Assembly: GCA_030637805.1 (NCBI GenBank)
Contig: DAOWFV010000190.1
Span: forward strand, 1-11,350
Direction: 5' to 3'
DNA from: Acidobacteriota bacterium
Lineage (GTDB): Bacteria > Acidobacteriota > Thermoanaerobaculia > Thermoanaerobaculales > Sulfomarinibacteraceae
DNA: 11,350 nt
The position numbers and the translations under genes are program-made. The notes beneath the pieces are model-generated. The model searched no databases and was not told the origin of the DNA. It was given only the letters and a program-made list of their open reading frames with translations. Shown piece by piece: positions 1 to 7,885 of the stretch; the stretch's first letter is position 1, and each line of letters begins with the position of its first letter.

Positions 1-2
1 AT

Positions 3-749
3 GCAGACCTGTCCGCATACATCCTGATCTTTGTACACAACACGCCGCAGAACATCCAGCAGGACATCGATTATCTGGTGGGACTCGAGGCGGACTTCGT
101 GCAATTCATGCTGTTGACGCCGCTGCCGGTGACCGCCCTCTATCGCGACCATCAGCGCCGCGGGCTGCTACGGACGGACCTGACTTTTCAGGAGTGGCAC
201 GGTCAGAAGCGTCTCAGCTTCCGACACCCGGCGTTCACGGACGACGACGCCGAAAAGTGGATCAACCGCGCCTTCCGCCAGGACTACGAGGAGAACTCGA
301 GCTCGATGTTCCGAATGGCGGAGACGGCGGTGCGTGGCTACGAGCACCTCGCGGCCCTGCCAGACCGAGACGCCTGCCTCGAAAAAAGACTGGCACAGAG
401 CAGGGAAAAGGCGAGCGTGTGGTGTCTGATCCTGCCAGCAATCATGCACAACGCGGTCAATCGGAAGGAGCGAGGGCGATCGAAAGACCTCTATGAGCGA
501 TCGCGACGGCTCTTCGACCGAAATCTGTGGCAGCGCCTGGCCGGTCTCGCCACAATCCCTCTGGCCGGTCTGTGGAAGCTCCGGCTCGAGCTATTTGGTG
601 ACACGGTCCAACCGCGAACCATCGTCACCGACTTCCCAGCTGCCACCCAGGTCAGCCGGTTGCCCGCAGGGAAGACAGCACCACGAAGCAGCCACCTTCC
701 CGTGCACCAACTGCCTCCCGCGACGGCCGCCGCATCGCGGATCGAGTGA
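3..749 (+). CDS. B12-binding-type radical SAM protein, C-terminal part (5' end outside window)
   Basis: The reading frame is open from base 3, so the start lies upstream; the GTG at 78 is internal. The visible 248 residues match the C-terminal half of B12-binding radical SAM proteins. They begin with the end of the TIM barrel (YILIF...NTPQNIQQDIDYL), followed by the strand FVQFMLLTPLPVTALY, where the family usually has TPxPGTxLY; here the Gly is Val. Next come EWHGQKRLSFRHP and a long helical, Arg-rich C-terminal region, as in anaerobic-type lipid or cofactor modifying radical SAM enzymes. The N-terminal cobalamin domain and the CxxxCxxC cluster motif would lie upstream and are not visible, so substrate and reaction cannot be stated. 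The last ~35 residues are Pro/Ala/Ser-rich and look unstructured. The stop TGA is 33 bp from the convergent A2M stop. Confidence 0.8.
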   Translation, partial: ADLSAYILIFVHNTPQNIQQDIDYLVGLEADFVQFMLLTPLPVTALYRDHQRRGLLRTDLTFQEWHGQKRLSFRHPAFTDDDAEKWINRAFRQDYEENSSSMFRMAETAVRGYEHLAALPDRDACLEKRLAQSREKASVWCLILPAIMHNAVNRKERGRSKDLYERSRRLFDRNLWQRLAGLATIPLAGLWKLRLELFGDTVQPRTIVTDFPAATQVSRLPAGKTAPRSSHLPVHQLPPATAAASRIE

Positions 750-782
750 TAAGACCGACCCTTTTCATCACGCCCCGAGCGC

Positions 783-3700
783 CTACTCGACCTCCACCTC
801 CAGGCGGTGACCCGCCGAGTACGCGGTGAACTCCGGTGCGTACATCGACTGCAGGACCGTGGGTGACACCCGGAAGGCGCCGGCCATATTGGCGCGGAGA
901 CGATACTTGAAGGTGTACTCGCCCGCGGGCAGCCACTCGAAGAAGAAGTTGGTACCGGAATCGCGCACCTCTTCATACCAGCCGATGCCGAGATCCCACT
1001 TGTACTGCGAGTGCAGGGTCTCGGGCTCGAAGCCTGCGCCCCTGGGATCCCGCAGGTGGACGTACTCGGCGGCGTGCTTGGCGCGGATCGAGAGGTGGAC
1101 CTCGACCTGGTCGCCGGGGGTAAGCTCCTCGCCGTCGGCGAGCGGCCTGAGCACCCAGCCCGAGCCGTCGTTGAAGCGTCGGAAGTACTGCCGGGTGACC
1201 GCGAAGAGATCGCCCCGCGCCTCCTCCGGCAGCTTCTCGGTGGAGAAACTCCAGGTAGCCGAGGCGAAGGCGAAGCCCTTGGAGCTCTTCTCGACGACGA
1301 CGGTGGACATGGTCTTCGGATCGATCTTCTGACCCGGCACAACCACCCGGTTTCGGCCGCCGGTGTACTCGTCGGGTTCGAAGACGAAACGGGTCATCTG
1401 CGGGCCGACGTGGACGGTGACGTCCTCGCGAATAGCCAGCGCGCCCTCGGCCTTGAGGTAGTGGGCCAGCGAGTAGAGGACCTCGGCGGTGGTCCGGGTC
1501 GACTTCCAGTGGTTGAGCTTCTTGTTGAGCAGCAGCCACTGGACCAGGCCGTGGCGCCGGCCGTCGGCGGGCTCGAGCCCGCCGCGCCCCCTGGGCGCGA
1601 AGGCGTGGGTCTCGGTGGTGTCGTTGTACCAGAGCCAGGCGCGGTCCTCGGGCGCCCAGTAGGTGCCGAGATCCTGGTCGGTCTTGGCCGAGTCCATCAC
1701 CGAGTCGAATACGAGCTCGGCGTCGTCGGGGCGGCCGGCGCGCTCGAGGGTGAGCGCGAGGTAGCCCTTGAGCAAGGGCGAGTGCTCACGCCAGTGGCGG
1801 AAGCTGAAGTCGAGCATGCGCCGCCGATCGTCGTCGGTGAACACCCCGCCGGTCCACGAGTCGTCGGGGTAGTTCGAGAGCACGTAGTTGAGGAAGGTGA
1901 TCGTCTCCCAGCAGCAGTCGAGGCCCATCATCTGCTCCACCAGGACGTCGATGTAATGGCGGTGCATGTAAGCCCAGGCGCGGATGATGACGTCCTTCGG
2001 GACCTCCACCCCGAACTCGAGCCCCTTCGAGAAGCCGTAGAGGATGTAGAGCGTCATGTAGGGCGAGGGCGGGCCGCCCGGCCACCACGGGAAGGCGCCG
2101 AGGGAAGTCTGGCTCTTCTTGAGCTTGGCCAGCGCTGCATCGCGCTGCGCGCGGGTGACGCGGGGATCGAGGACGTTGATGAGATCATCGGCCTCCTCCG
2201 GCCCGCCGCGCGAGGTCTGCAGCCACGGGGTCTCCTCGAGCTCCATCTTGCGGTTGGGGTCGGTGGCGTCCCAGGTCTCCAGCCGGGTGTCGCGTTTGGA
2301 CAGCTTCTGCGCCATCGCCTCGACCGAGGGGTACTGGTCGTAGAGGCTGCCGACAATGCCGGTCGAGAGGAAACGATTGAGCGTCTGCTCGGTGCACTCG
2401 TACGGGTAGCTCACCAGGTAGGGCAAGGCGTTGAGCACCGAGTAGAAGAGCTGTGCGTCGATGGTGACCACGAGCTGGTTGTTGATCAGGGTGGGATCGT
2501 CGCCGGCAGCCATGTCGGCGAAGTGGAGCTCGCGGCGGTCGGCATCGTGCAGGGTGACGAAGCGCGACTGCATGAGGTGCATCCGCCCCGGCAGCACCGG
2601 CAGCGGCCGCATCTCGCCGTCGGAGAAGGCGCCGGCGCGGGCGGTCACCTGGAAGGCGACTGTGCCCACGCGGGCGGGGACTTCGAGGTCGAAGCTCAGG
2701 TCAGTGCCCGCGCCCGGCTCGACCGAGAAGGGCACGCCCGAGGTCTCGTTCGCCTCGAGACCGAAGAGCGGACGCAAATCCTCGCCGCTTTCGGGGTCGT
2801 TGATCTGAAGGTTGAGTCGGCCTTCGAAGACTTCCTCGCCGGCGTTGTTGACCACCACCTTGAGCACCGCGCGGTCGCCCTCACGGAGGAAGCGCGGCAG
2901 GTAGGGCCGCACCATCAGCTCCTTGACGCTTTGAGTCTGGCGGGTGATGGAGCCGCCACGCAGGTCGGTGGTCACGGCGTGAACCCAGAGGTTCCACTCG
3001 GTGACCGAATCCGGGACCTCGAACTCGACGGTGGCTGAGCCGTCGTCGCCAAGGAGCAGGTGGGGCTCCCAGAAGGCGGTCTCGGAGAAGTCCGAGCGCA
3101 GCTCGACCGGCGGTTGATCAATCGCATCGCCGGGGGATGTCGAGGCGAGGACAGCGCCGTCGTCTTTGCTCTCGTCTCGGAACGCATCCGCTTCGGCCTC
3201 CTCGGCCAGTGCCGGTGCAGGGGCATTCATCGACATTGTCGAGACCTCCCGCGCCATGCCGGCCTTCATCATGCGCATCGGCCCACCCCGGCGACCCGGT
3301 CCGCCGATGCCGTATCCGTCGAGGGCCTTGAGGCGGTCGCCGTGAAGAGAGGGATAGCCCGGAAGCCCGCCGAGGCTCCCGTAGCTCCACGCCTGTTGGG
3401 CCTGGCCGAGGCTGACCCAAAGGTTGCCGATTCCCGTGCGGTTGGGGTAGAGCGAGAGCGGACTCGGCGGCGTGTGCGGCGCGAAGATGTCGAGCGAACG
3501 GTCGTACATGTAGGCCAGCAGCTCGGCGGTCCCGGCGTCTACCTCGGCGCCGTCGTGACCGCGCACCGTCACCCGGAAGGTTTCGCGTGTCCCGGGCCGC
3601 ATGCGGTCGCGGAAGGTCGCGAACTCGAGATCCAGGCGGCGGTCGTCCCAGGGGACGAAGACCTGCGCGGTACGCCGGATGAGCTGGTGGTCGCGCACGA

Positions 3701-6700
3701 GCGTGAGGCTGACGCCGAAACCACCCCGGTCCCCGGAGCCGATCGGAAAGTCGATCACCCCACTGCGGCCGGCGCCGATCTCGCGGCGCTCGATGCGGCG
3801 GCCGTCGCGGAAGACCTCGAGGACCATCTCCTGCGCCTTGAGCCCGGTGAAGACCAACAGCCGCGCGGTCTCCCCCACCGCCACCGAGCTGCGCTCGAAT
3901 CGCAGCAGCGCAGGCAGGGCGAGCGGCGTTCGGCGCTCACCCGCCACCACCAGGCTTCTCTGCGTTTTAAAAGTCGCGCCGTACTCGTCCTCGGTGGTGT
4001 AGACAACGCGGAAGGCCCCAGGTGCGAGACCGGGAATGTCGAGTACCGCCGAACCATCCTCGCCGTGTTTCACCTCGCCACGGGCGATCTCGGCGCCCTC
4101 GGCCCAGCCGGCCAGGACCGCCTCCGGATCGTAGGCCGGCTGCCATCGTGGGCGCAGACCGTCACCCGGCGTCCGGTACGCGTCCTCGTCAGCCAGTGCC
4201 GGAAACGGCTGATCGGCGGGAGTCAGGGTCTTGGGTGGCTGATCGAGCCGCAGCAGACGCCACTGCCCCGTGCCCGCGCGCGGCGTACCGTCGAGATCGG
4301 TCCGCAGCACTCGCACGGAAGCGGCCTCCTCGGCGGTGAGGAAACCGAGATCGCCGGTGATGCTCGCCTCGACCGAGACGAAGCCGAGACGGAAGGCGCG
4401 GCTCGCCGAGCGGGTCTCGCCGCCCTCGTCGGTCACGTCGACCCCGAGTCGATAGCGGTAGGTGACGCCCCGACCAGCCTCGCGTTCGTCGGCTTCAGGA
4501 GTGAAGCGGAGGCTGAACCGCCCCTCGTCGTCGAGCGACGCCTCTCCCGCGGCCACCACCTGGGTCCCGGTCGACGGCGCCGAGCGCCACCACCACCACC
4601 AGCGCGGATAGACCGGTTCACGAGTGACCCGCCAGTGCACCGAACCCGAGACCACGGGCAGGCCGAAGTAGTAACGCACTTCGCCCGAGAGGGCGGCCTC
4701 GCGGTTGAGGCGGAGGGGCGTCTCGGGATCAGAGACCGTCACCTCGAAGGTCGGCCGCTTGTACTCCTCGATCCGGAGCCAGGTCTGGCCGCCGAGGGAG
4801 GTCGACAGCCTCCACCGTCCGAGCAGACGACCGCTCGGGATCTCGAACTCCCCCGATGCAGAGCCGAAGTCGTTGGTGGTGACCGTCGTGGTGGTCACCT
4901 GCTCGCCATTGGCGTCGAGGAGGGAGACGTGCACCGGGGCCCGGGGCAGGGTCCTGAAGCTCATCTCCTCGCCGCCGCCACGATAACCCACGACCTTCCA
5001 GTAGATCTTCTGCTGCGGACGGTAGACCGAACGGTCGGTGTAGACCAGGGCCGAGGTGCGTTTGCCCGGCCCTCCGTCGCCCTGCGAATAGAGGCCGGTG
5101 CGGTCGAGCGCGAGATCCTCGCCGTGACGGGCGATGAGGAAGTGCTGGTTACCGTTCCAGCGCCGCTGGTCGAATCGCACCCGGCCGTCGTCGCCGGTGC
5201 GGAGCACCTCGATCTCGCGGTGACCGCGTTGGTAATCGAAGCGGAAGAGCGAGACCGCAACGTCTTCGAGCGGCCGGCCGCTCGCGCCGGAACGGGCGGT
5301 CACCTCGTAGCCACGTCTCACACGCCGGGTGAGAAGCACCAGATCGGTGAGCAGAAAGTTCTCGGCCACCAGATAGTTGTTCGAGTGCCCGAAGTCGGCC
5401 CGTACGGAGGCCACCAGGAGGTAGGCGCCGGGCTCGGTCAACGGCGGCACGTCGTAGGTGACGTGCGAGCGGAAGTCCGGGGTCGGCGGCAGCTCGACCT
5501 TCCACTCCGCCGCCGGGCTCTGCTGCTTCATGATCTCCTCGGCCTCGCGCCAGTGCGGCAGGAGATTGTAATCCTCGGCGTTCTCCACGTACTCGAGCAG
5601 GTCATAGCGGTAGGCGCGAACGTGGACCGCGGCCAGGTTGCGGTGGTCGAAGCGCAGGGAACGCCGTCCGGCGCCGTCCGCAGCCATGGCACTGAGACTG
5701 TAGGACGGGGCCTCGATCGAGGCCACGATGTGGGCGCAGCGCTGCCCTCCCAGGCTCTGAGGGTGGCGCTCCCGACCGGCCAGGGCTTCGGCGCGGGCAC
5801 GAACCAGGGCATCGTGGTCTGACTCCTGCCGGATGAACTCGGCGAGAGTCGCCTGCCCCATCGACCACCAGTCGTAGCTGCGGTCGAAGCCTCGCTGGAC
5901 CTTCTCCAGGTGGCGGCGGATCGCGAGCCGGTCCTCCTCACCGGTGAGGGCGGCGTGCAGCCGGCGCAGCCGTTCGAGGCGGACCTCGAGGGCGGCCTCG
6001 GGTCGCCGACCGGAATGGTGCCAGGTCTCGAGGTCGTCGAGGAGGGCGCCGATCTTGAGCAGAGGATGAACCTCGGGGTCGGCGAGATCGAGGGCGGCCG
6101 AGTGCTCGGGATCGCCCGCGATGAGCGCCGCCGCTCCGAGCTGGAAGATCTCGTTGGACTGCCCGGCGCTCCACAACGAGGAGTCGGCCAGCAACCCGAC
6201 CCAAAGATAGGTCACCGCATCGCGGAGGGTGCCGCGGATGCGAGGCGGGTAGTTGTTCTGCTGGAGGTAGCGCGCGAGCGTGCCGATCGGCTCGCTTCCC
6301 CAATCGCCTCGTTGCCGCCAGACTTCGAGATAGGCGCGGTTGGCTTCGGCCACGATCTGGTCGAGGTCCCACTTCTTGAGATCGAGCTCACCGGAGGTCT
6401 CCACCCTCTCGCGTTGGCGGATCTCCCACGAGTAGGCGTGCACATAGGTGACCAGGGAGTTGGCGTAGAAGAGGTCGAGGACCGCACGCGAGACCGCGTC
6501 ATCGGGCCACGGCTGGTCCTTGAGGAAGCGCACCGAGGTCTCGAAGCCGTGCAGCGCCGTACGCAGCTTGACCTCCTCGACCAGCGCGCGGGTCCACTCC
6601 TCGGCGTCACCCGCGGCCCGGGCCTGCTCGCGGATTTCGGCCACGGCCTCGGTCGCCGCCTCGAACTTCTGCTCCGAGATCAACTGGTCGACGTCGTTCC

Positions 6701-6872
6701 AGCTCACCGATCCCTCCCCACCCGGGGCGATCGTAACCTGCTCCGACCCTGGCTCGGGTGGCGGCCCCTGGGCGTTGAGAGCCTTGAGCGCAGCGGTCGA
6801 GACGATGACCTCCGCGAGAACGAGGAGGAGGATGATTGGACGCGAGCTGCTGAGGGATGATAATTTCCGCAT
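783..6872 (-). CDS. Large bacterial alpha-2-macroglobulin family protein with thioester motif
   Basis: This 2029-residue protein belongs to the bacterial A2M family, thought to trap foreign proteases at the envelope. The N-terminus has a basic start and a hydrophobic stretch (about residues 12-32) with no lipobox Cys, so it is secreted or membrane-anchored rather than a lipoprotein. Visible in order: a helical N-terminal region (about 50-400); an MG2-like segment with YTDRSVYRPQQKIYWK (about 610); a tryptophan run at 758-762; bait-region-domain-like beta modules (about 970-1130); a Gly/Met/Ala-rich bait-like stretch (about 1135-1260); the A2M domain with VPDSVTEWNLWVHAVTTD (about 1285); the thioester motif CTEQ, Cys1493 to Gln1496; the alpha-toroid with FPWWPGGPP (about 1595) and STRTTAEVLYSLAHYL (about 1790); and a C-terminal bMG10-like domain (about 1890-2029). 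It is longer than E. coli YfhM (about 1650) and YfaS (about 1530). An in-frame TAA at 6882-6884 fixes the ATG at 6872 as the first possible start. No clear Shine-Dalgarno precedes it. Confidence 0.95.
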   Translation of the reverse strand: MRKLSSLSSSRPIILLLVLAEVIVSTAALKALNAQGPPPEPGSEQVTIAPGGEGSVSWNDVDQLISEQKFEAATEAVAEIREQARAAGDAEEWTRALVEEVKLRTALHGFETSVRFLKDQPWPDDAVSRAVLDLFYANSLVTYVHAYSWEIRQRERVETSGELDLKKWDLDQIVAEANRAYLEVWRQRGDWGSEPIGTLARYLQQNNYPPRIRGTLRDAVTYLWVGLLADSSLWSAGQSNEIFQLGAAALIAGDPEHSAALDLADPEVHPLLKIGALLDDLETWHHSGRRPEAALEVRLERLRRLHAALTGEEDRLAIRRHLEKVQRGFDRSYDWWSMGQATLAEFIRQESDHDALVRARAEALAGRERHPQSLGGQRCAHIVASIEAPSYSLSAMAADGAGRRSLRFDHRNLAAVHVRAYRYDLLEYVENAEDYNLLPHWREAEEIMKQQSPAAEWKVELPPTPDFRSHVTYDVPPLTEPGAYLLVASVRADFGHSNNYLVAENFLLTDLVLLTRRVRRGYEVTARSGASGRPLEDVAVSLFRFDYQRGHREIEVLRTGDDGRVRFDQRRWNGNQHFLIARHGEDLALDRTGLYSQGDGGPGKRTSALVYTDRSVYRPQQKIYWKVVGYRGGGEEMSFRTLPRAPVHVSLLDANGEQVTTTTVTTNDFGSASGEFEIPSGRLLGRWRLSTSLGGQTWLRIEEYKRPTFEVTVSDPETPLRLNREAALSGEVRYYFGLPVVSGSVHWRVTREPVYPRWWWWWRSAPSTGTQVVAAGEASLDDEGRFSLRFTPEADEREAGRGVTYRYRLGVDVTDEGGETRSASRAFRLGFVSVEASITGDLGFLTAEEAASVRVLRTDLDGTPRAGTGQWRLLRLDQPPKTLTPADQPFPALADEDAYRTPGDGLRPRWQPAYDPEAVLAGWAEGAEIARGEVKHGEDGSAVLDIPGLAPGAFRVVYTTEDEYGATFKTQRSLVVAGERRTPLALPALLRFERSSVAVGETARLLVFTGLKAQEMVLEVFRDGRRIERREIGAGRSGVIDFPIGSGDRGGFGVSLTLVRDHQLIRRTAQVFVPWDDRRLDLEFATFRDRMRPGTRETFRVTVRGHDGAEVDAGTAELLAYMYDRSLDIFAPHTPPSPLSLYPNRTGIGNLWVSLGQAQQAWSYGSLGGLPGYPSLHGDRLKALDGYGIGGPGRRGGPMRMMKAGMAREVSTMSMNAPAPALAEEAEADAFRDESKDDGAVLASTSPGDAIDQPPVELRSDFSETAFWEPHLLLGDDGSATVEFEVPDSVTEWNLWVHAVTTDLRGGSITRQTQSVKELMVRPYLPRFLREGDRAVLKVVVNNAGEEVFEGRLNLQINDPESGEDLRPLFGLEANETSGVPFSVEPGAGTDLSFDLEVPARVGTVAFQVTARAGAFSDGEMRPLPVLPGRMHLMQSRFVTLHDADRRELHFADMAAGDDPTLINNQLVVTIDAQLFYSVLNALPYLVSYPYECTEQTLNRFLSTGIVGSLYDQYPSVEAMAQKLSKRDTRLETWDATDPNRKMELEETPWLQTSRGGPEEADDLINVLDPRVTRAQRDAALAKLKKSQTSLGAFPWWPGGPPSPYMTLYILYGFSKGLEFGVEVPKDVIIRAWAYMHRHYIDVLVEQMMGLDCCWETITFLNYVLSNYPDDSWTGGVFTDDDRRRMLDFSFRHWREHSPLLKGYLALTLERAGRPDDAELVFDSVMDSAKTDQDLGTYWAPEDRAWLWYNDTTETHAFAPRGRGGLEPADGRRHGLVQWLLLNKKLNHWKSTRTTAEVLYSLAHYLKAEGALAIREDVTVHVGPQMTRFVFEPDEYTGGRNRVVVPGQKIDPKTMSTVVVEKSSKGFAFASATWSFSTEKLPEEARGDLFAVTRQYFRRFNDGSGWVLRPLADGEELTPGDQVEVHLSIRAKHAAEYVHLRDPRGAGFEPETLHSQYKWDLGIGWYEEVRDSGTNFFFEWLPAGEYTFKYRLRANMAGAFRVSPTVLQSMYAPEFTAYSAGHRLEVEVE

Positions 6873-6915
6873 GGCACCAGTTTAGACATGACAAAGCGGA
6901 GAAAGTTCCCCAGAT

Positions 6916-6962
6916 CATTTTTTCCGCCCCGTGGCGCCGGGCGCCCCGAAGCCGAAAAAATG
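6916..6962. repeat. 47-bp imperfect inverted repeat in the A2M leader region
   Basis: The outer arms CATTTTTT (6916-6923) and AAAAAATG (6955-6962) are perfect 8-bp inverted copies. An inner GC stem pairs CGTGGCGC (6930-6937) with GCGCCCCG (6941-6948) with one mismatch around a CGG loop. It lies about 45 bp upstream of the A2M start codon and about 180 bp upstream of the YhhN gene. The T-run is 5' and the A-run 3' on both strands, the opposite of an intrinsic terminator. A 5'-UTR hairpin or protein-binding site is possible but not shown. Confidence 0.5.
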
Positions 6963-6977
6963 AGATGAGGATGGGAT

Positions 6978-7130
6978 GGTCGCAGGTCGCACCGAAATTG
7001 TTGGTTGGACTCCTGCGATGTCAAGCCCGATCTGTCACTTCCCTAAGTTTTTCAATGAAACCTGAAGCCTGAGACCTGTGACTTGATCCCTGAGACCTGA
7101 AGCCTGCGACCTGCTCCCTGCTCCCTGCTA
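6978..7130 (+). repeat. Dispersed heptamer-flanked element, copy 1
   Basis: The element has three parts: a short left array (TCGCAGG at 6980-6986 plus the degenerate TCGCACC at 6987-6993), a 67-nt core (6994-7060) and a right array of CCTGNNN heptamers (7061-7130). Its first 87 bases (6978-7064) align without gaps to 11074-11160, with about 70 identities by hand count. The best conserved blocks are GCGATGTCAAGCC and TTTTTNAATGAAACCTG. The core has no supported coding potential. It lies between the divergent A2M and YhhN genes, and its right end is 9 nt before the YhhN start codon. Confidence 0.75.
7061..7130 (+). repeat. Ten in-phase CCTGNNN heptamers
   Basis: Ten consecutive 7-bp units start at 7061 and stay in phase to 7130. 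The first four bases are CCTG in nine units and CTTG in one. The last three are AAG, AGA, TGA, ATC, AGA, AAG, CGA, CTC, CTC and CTA. A fixed tetranucleotide with a freely varying trinucleotide is unusual for simple replication slippage. The array forms most of the leader of the YhhN gene. Confidence 0.85.
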
Positions 7131-7139
7131 CGATACCGC

Positions 7140-7784
7140 ATGCTCACCACCGTCATCCTCGCCTCGGTCGTGGCCGCTGCGGTAGCCAGCCTGCTCTGGG
7201 CCGTCCGCGTCGGCGATCGAGTCCTCGAGGTGGTCTCGAAGGCCACCGCTTCGGCCGCATTCGTGGCCCTTGGTCTCGCGCGATTCAACCCCCAAGACAC
7301 AGTAGGCGCCTGGCTTTTGGCGGGACTCGTGCTCTGCGCGGCAGGAGATCTCTGTCTGCTCCGGGATCGCACTTTCGATCTCGGCCTGATTACCTTTCTT
7401 CTCGGGCACCTCGTTTACGTGGCCGGGTTCCGGGCGGCGCTGCCGATGGGACGGTGGTCCGTGCTCGTGCTGGCGCCGCTCGCCATCGCCGGAATCGGCG
7501 CCCTCACCTGGCTGTGGCCCCATCTCGGACGGAGACGAGCGCCGGTGGCGGCCTACGTCGTGGCCATCACCGCCATGGTCTGGGGCGGGGTGTCGGCGAC
7601 GGCTGCGGGCGCCCTGCCGTGGATGGCTGCGGCCGGAGCGGTCCTCTTCTACCTTTCGGATCTCGCGGTGGCGCGCCAACGCTTTGTCCACCCCTCCTTC
7701 GCCAACCGCGTCCTCGGCCTGCCCACCTACTACGCCGGACAGCTGCTGCTCGCCCTCATCATCGGATCCTGGCCCGGACACTGA
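7140..7784 (+). CDS. yhhN: YhhN family integral membrane protein (probable lysoplasmalogenase)
   Basis: The 214 residues are almost entirely hydrophobic, with about seven to eight predicted membrane helices. They match the YhhN/TMEM86 family, whose characterised members hydrolyse the vinyl-ether bond of lysoplasmalogen. Conserved family positions are visible: the SK pair (33-34) in the second helix; AAGDLCLL with Asp70; FLLGHLVYVAGF with His90, the hallmark of the fourth helix; LFYLSDLAVAR with Asp174; and a final YYAGQLLLA helix near 197. The length is typical of the family. The ATG at 7140 leads straight into the first helix, so a later start would delete it. No Shine-Dalgarno is visible because the CCTGNNN array ends 9 nt before the start; translation may be leaderless or SD-independent. 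The inner membrane is the expected location. Substrate is inferred from the family, and plasmalogens are not proven for this organism. Confidence 0.85.
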   Translation: MLTTVILASVVAAAVASLLWAVRVGDRVLEVVSKATASAAFVALGLARFNPQDTVGAWLLAGLVLCAAGDLCLLRDRTFDLGLITFLLGHLVYVAGFRAALPMGRWSVLVLAPLAIAGIGALTWLWPHLGRRRAPVAAYVVAITAMVWGGVSATAAGALPWMAAAGAVLFYLSDLAVARQRFVHPSFANRVLGLPTYYAGQLLLALIIGSWPGH

Positions 7785-7794
7785 ATTCGCCACT

Positions 7795-7808
7795 GAATTT
7801 CTAAATTC
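7795..7808. repeat. AT-rich 14-bp palindrome after the YhhN gene
   Basis: GAATTT and AAATTC are separated by two bases and sit 10 bp after the YhhN stop codon. They partly overlap a 9-bp direct repeat, CACTGAATT, at 7779-7787 and 7791-7799. The stem is weak and no T-tract follows, so a terminator function is doubtful. Confidence 0.35.
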
Positions 7809-7843
7809 TCTTCGTGATTTCTTTGTGTCTTCGTGTCTTCGTG
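7809..7843. repeat. TCTTCGTG octamer array
   Basis: Copies of the 8-mer lie at 7809-7816, 7820-7827 (TCTTTGTG variant), 7828-7835 and 7836-7843; the last three are in perfect tandem. The reverse complement reads CACGAAGA. The array fills the gap between the YhhN and TPR genes. Comparable CTTCGTGTCTTCGTGG strings occur in intergenic DNA of various environmental genomes, from memory and unchecked here. Confidence 0.7.
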
Positions 7844-7876
7844 GTTTATCCTCTCGGCCTGGATTCGTGATCCCTT

Positions 7877-7881
7877 GGAGG
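7877..7881 (+). promoter_or_regulatory. Shine-Dalgarno GGAGG for the TPR gene
   Basis: GGAGG lies 4 nt before the ATG at 7886, a slightly short but workable spacing. It fixes the start of the TPR protein and is the only strong Shine-Dalgarno in the window; the other complete genes lack one. Confidence 0.8.
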
Positions 7882-7885
7882 TTTC

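Noticed and set aside
750..782. Bidirectional terminator between the radical SAM and A2M genes
   Set aside because: Only a 5-bp GTGAT/ATCAC pairing was found in and around this 33-bp convergent gap, too weak to call.
1011..5822. Long + strand open frames (675 and 920 codons) opposite the A2M gene
   Set aside because: Their translations are Arg/Gly/Val/Glu-rich without domains, and they lie fully antisense to a well-supported protein. This is the usual shadow in high-GC DNA.
6916..6962. Rho-independent terminator
   Set aside because: The T-tract precedes and the A-tract follows the stem on both strands, the reverse of a terminator, and no gene ends here.
6857..7072. Small + strand open frame of 71 codons between the A2M and YhhN genes
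   Set aside because: It overlaps the A2M start and the repeat element, has no ribosome site and no recognisable features.
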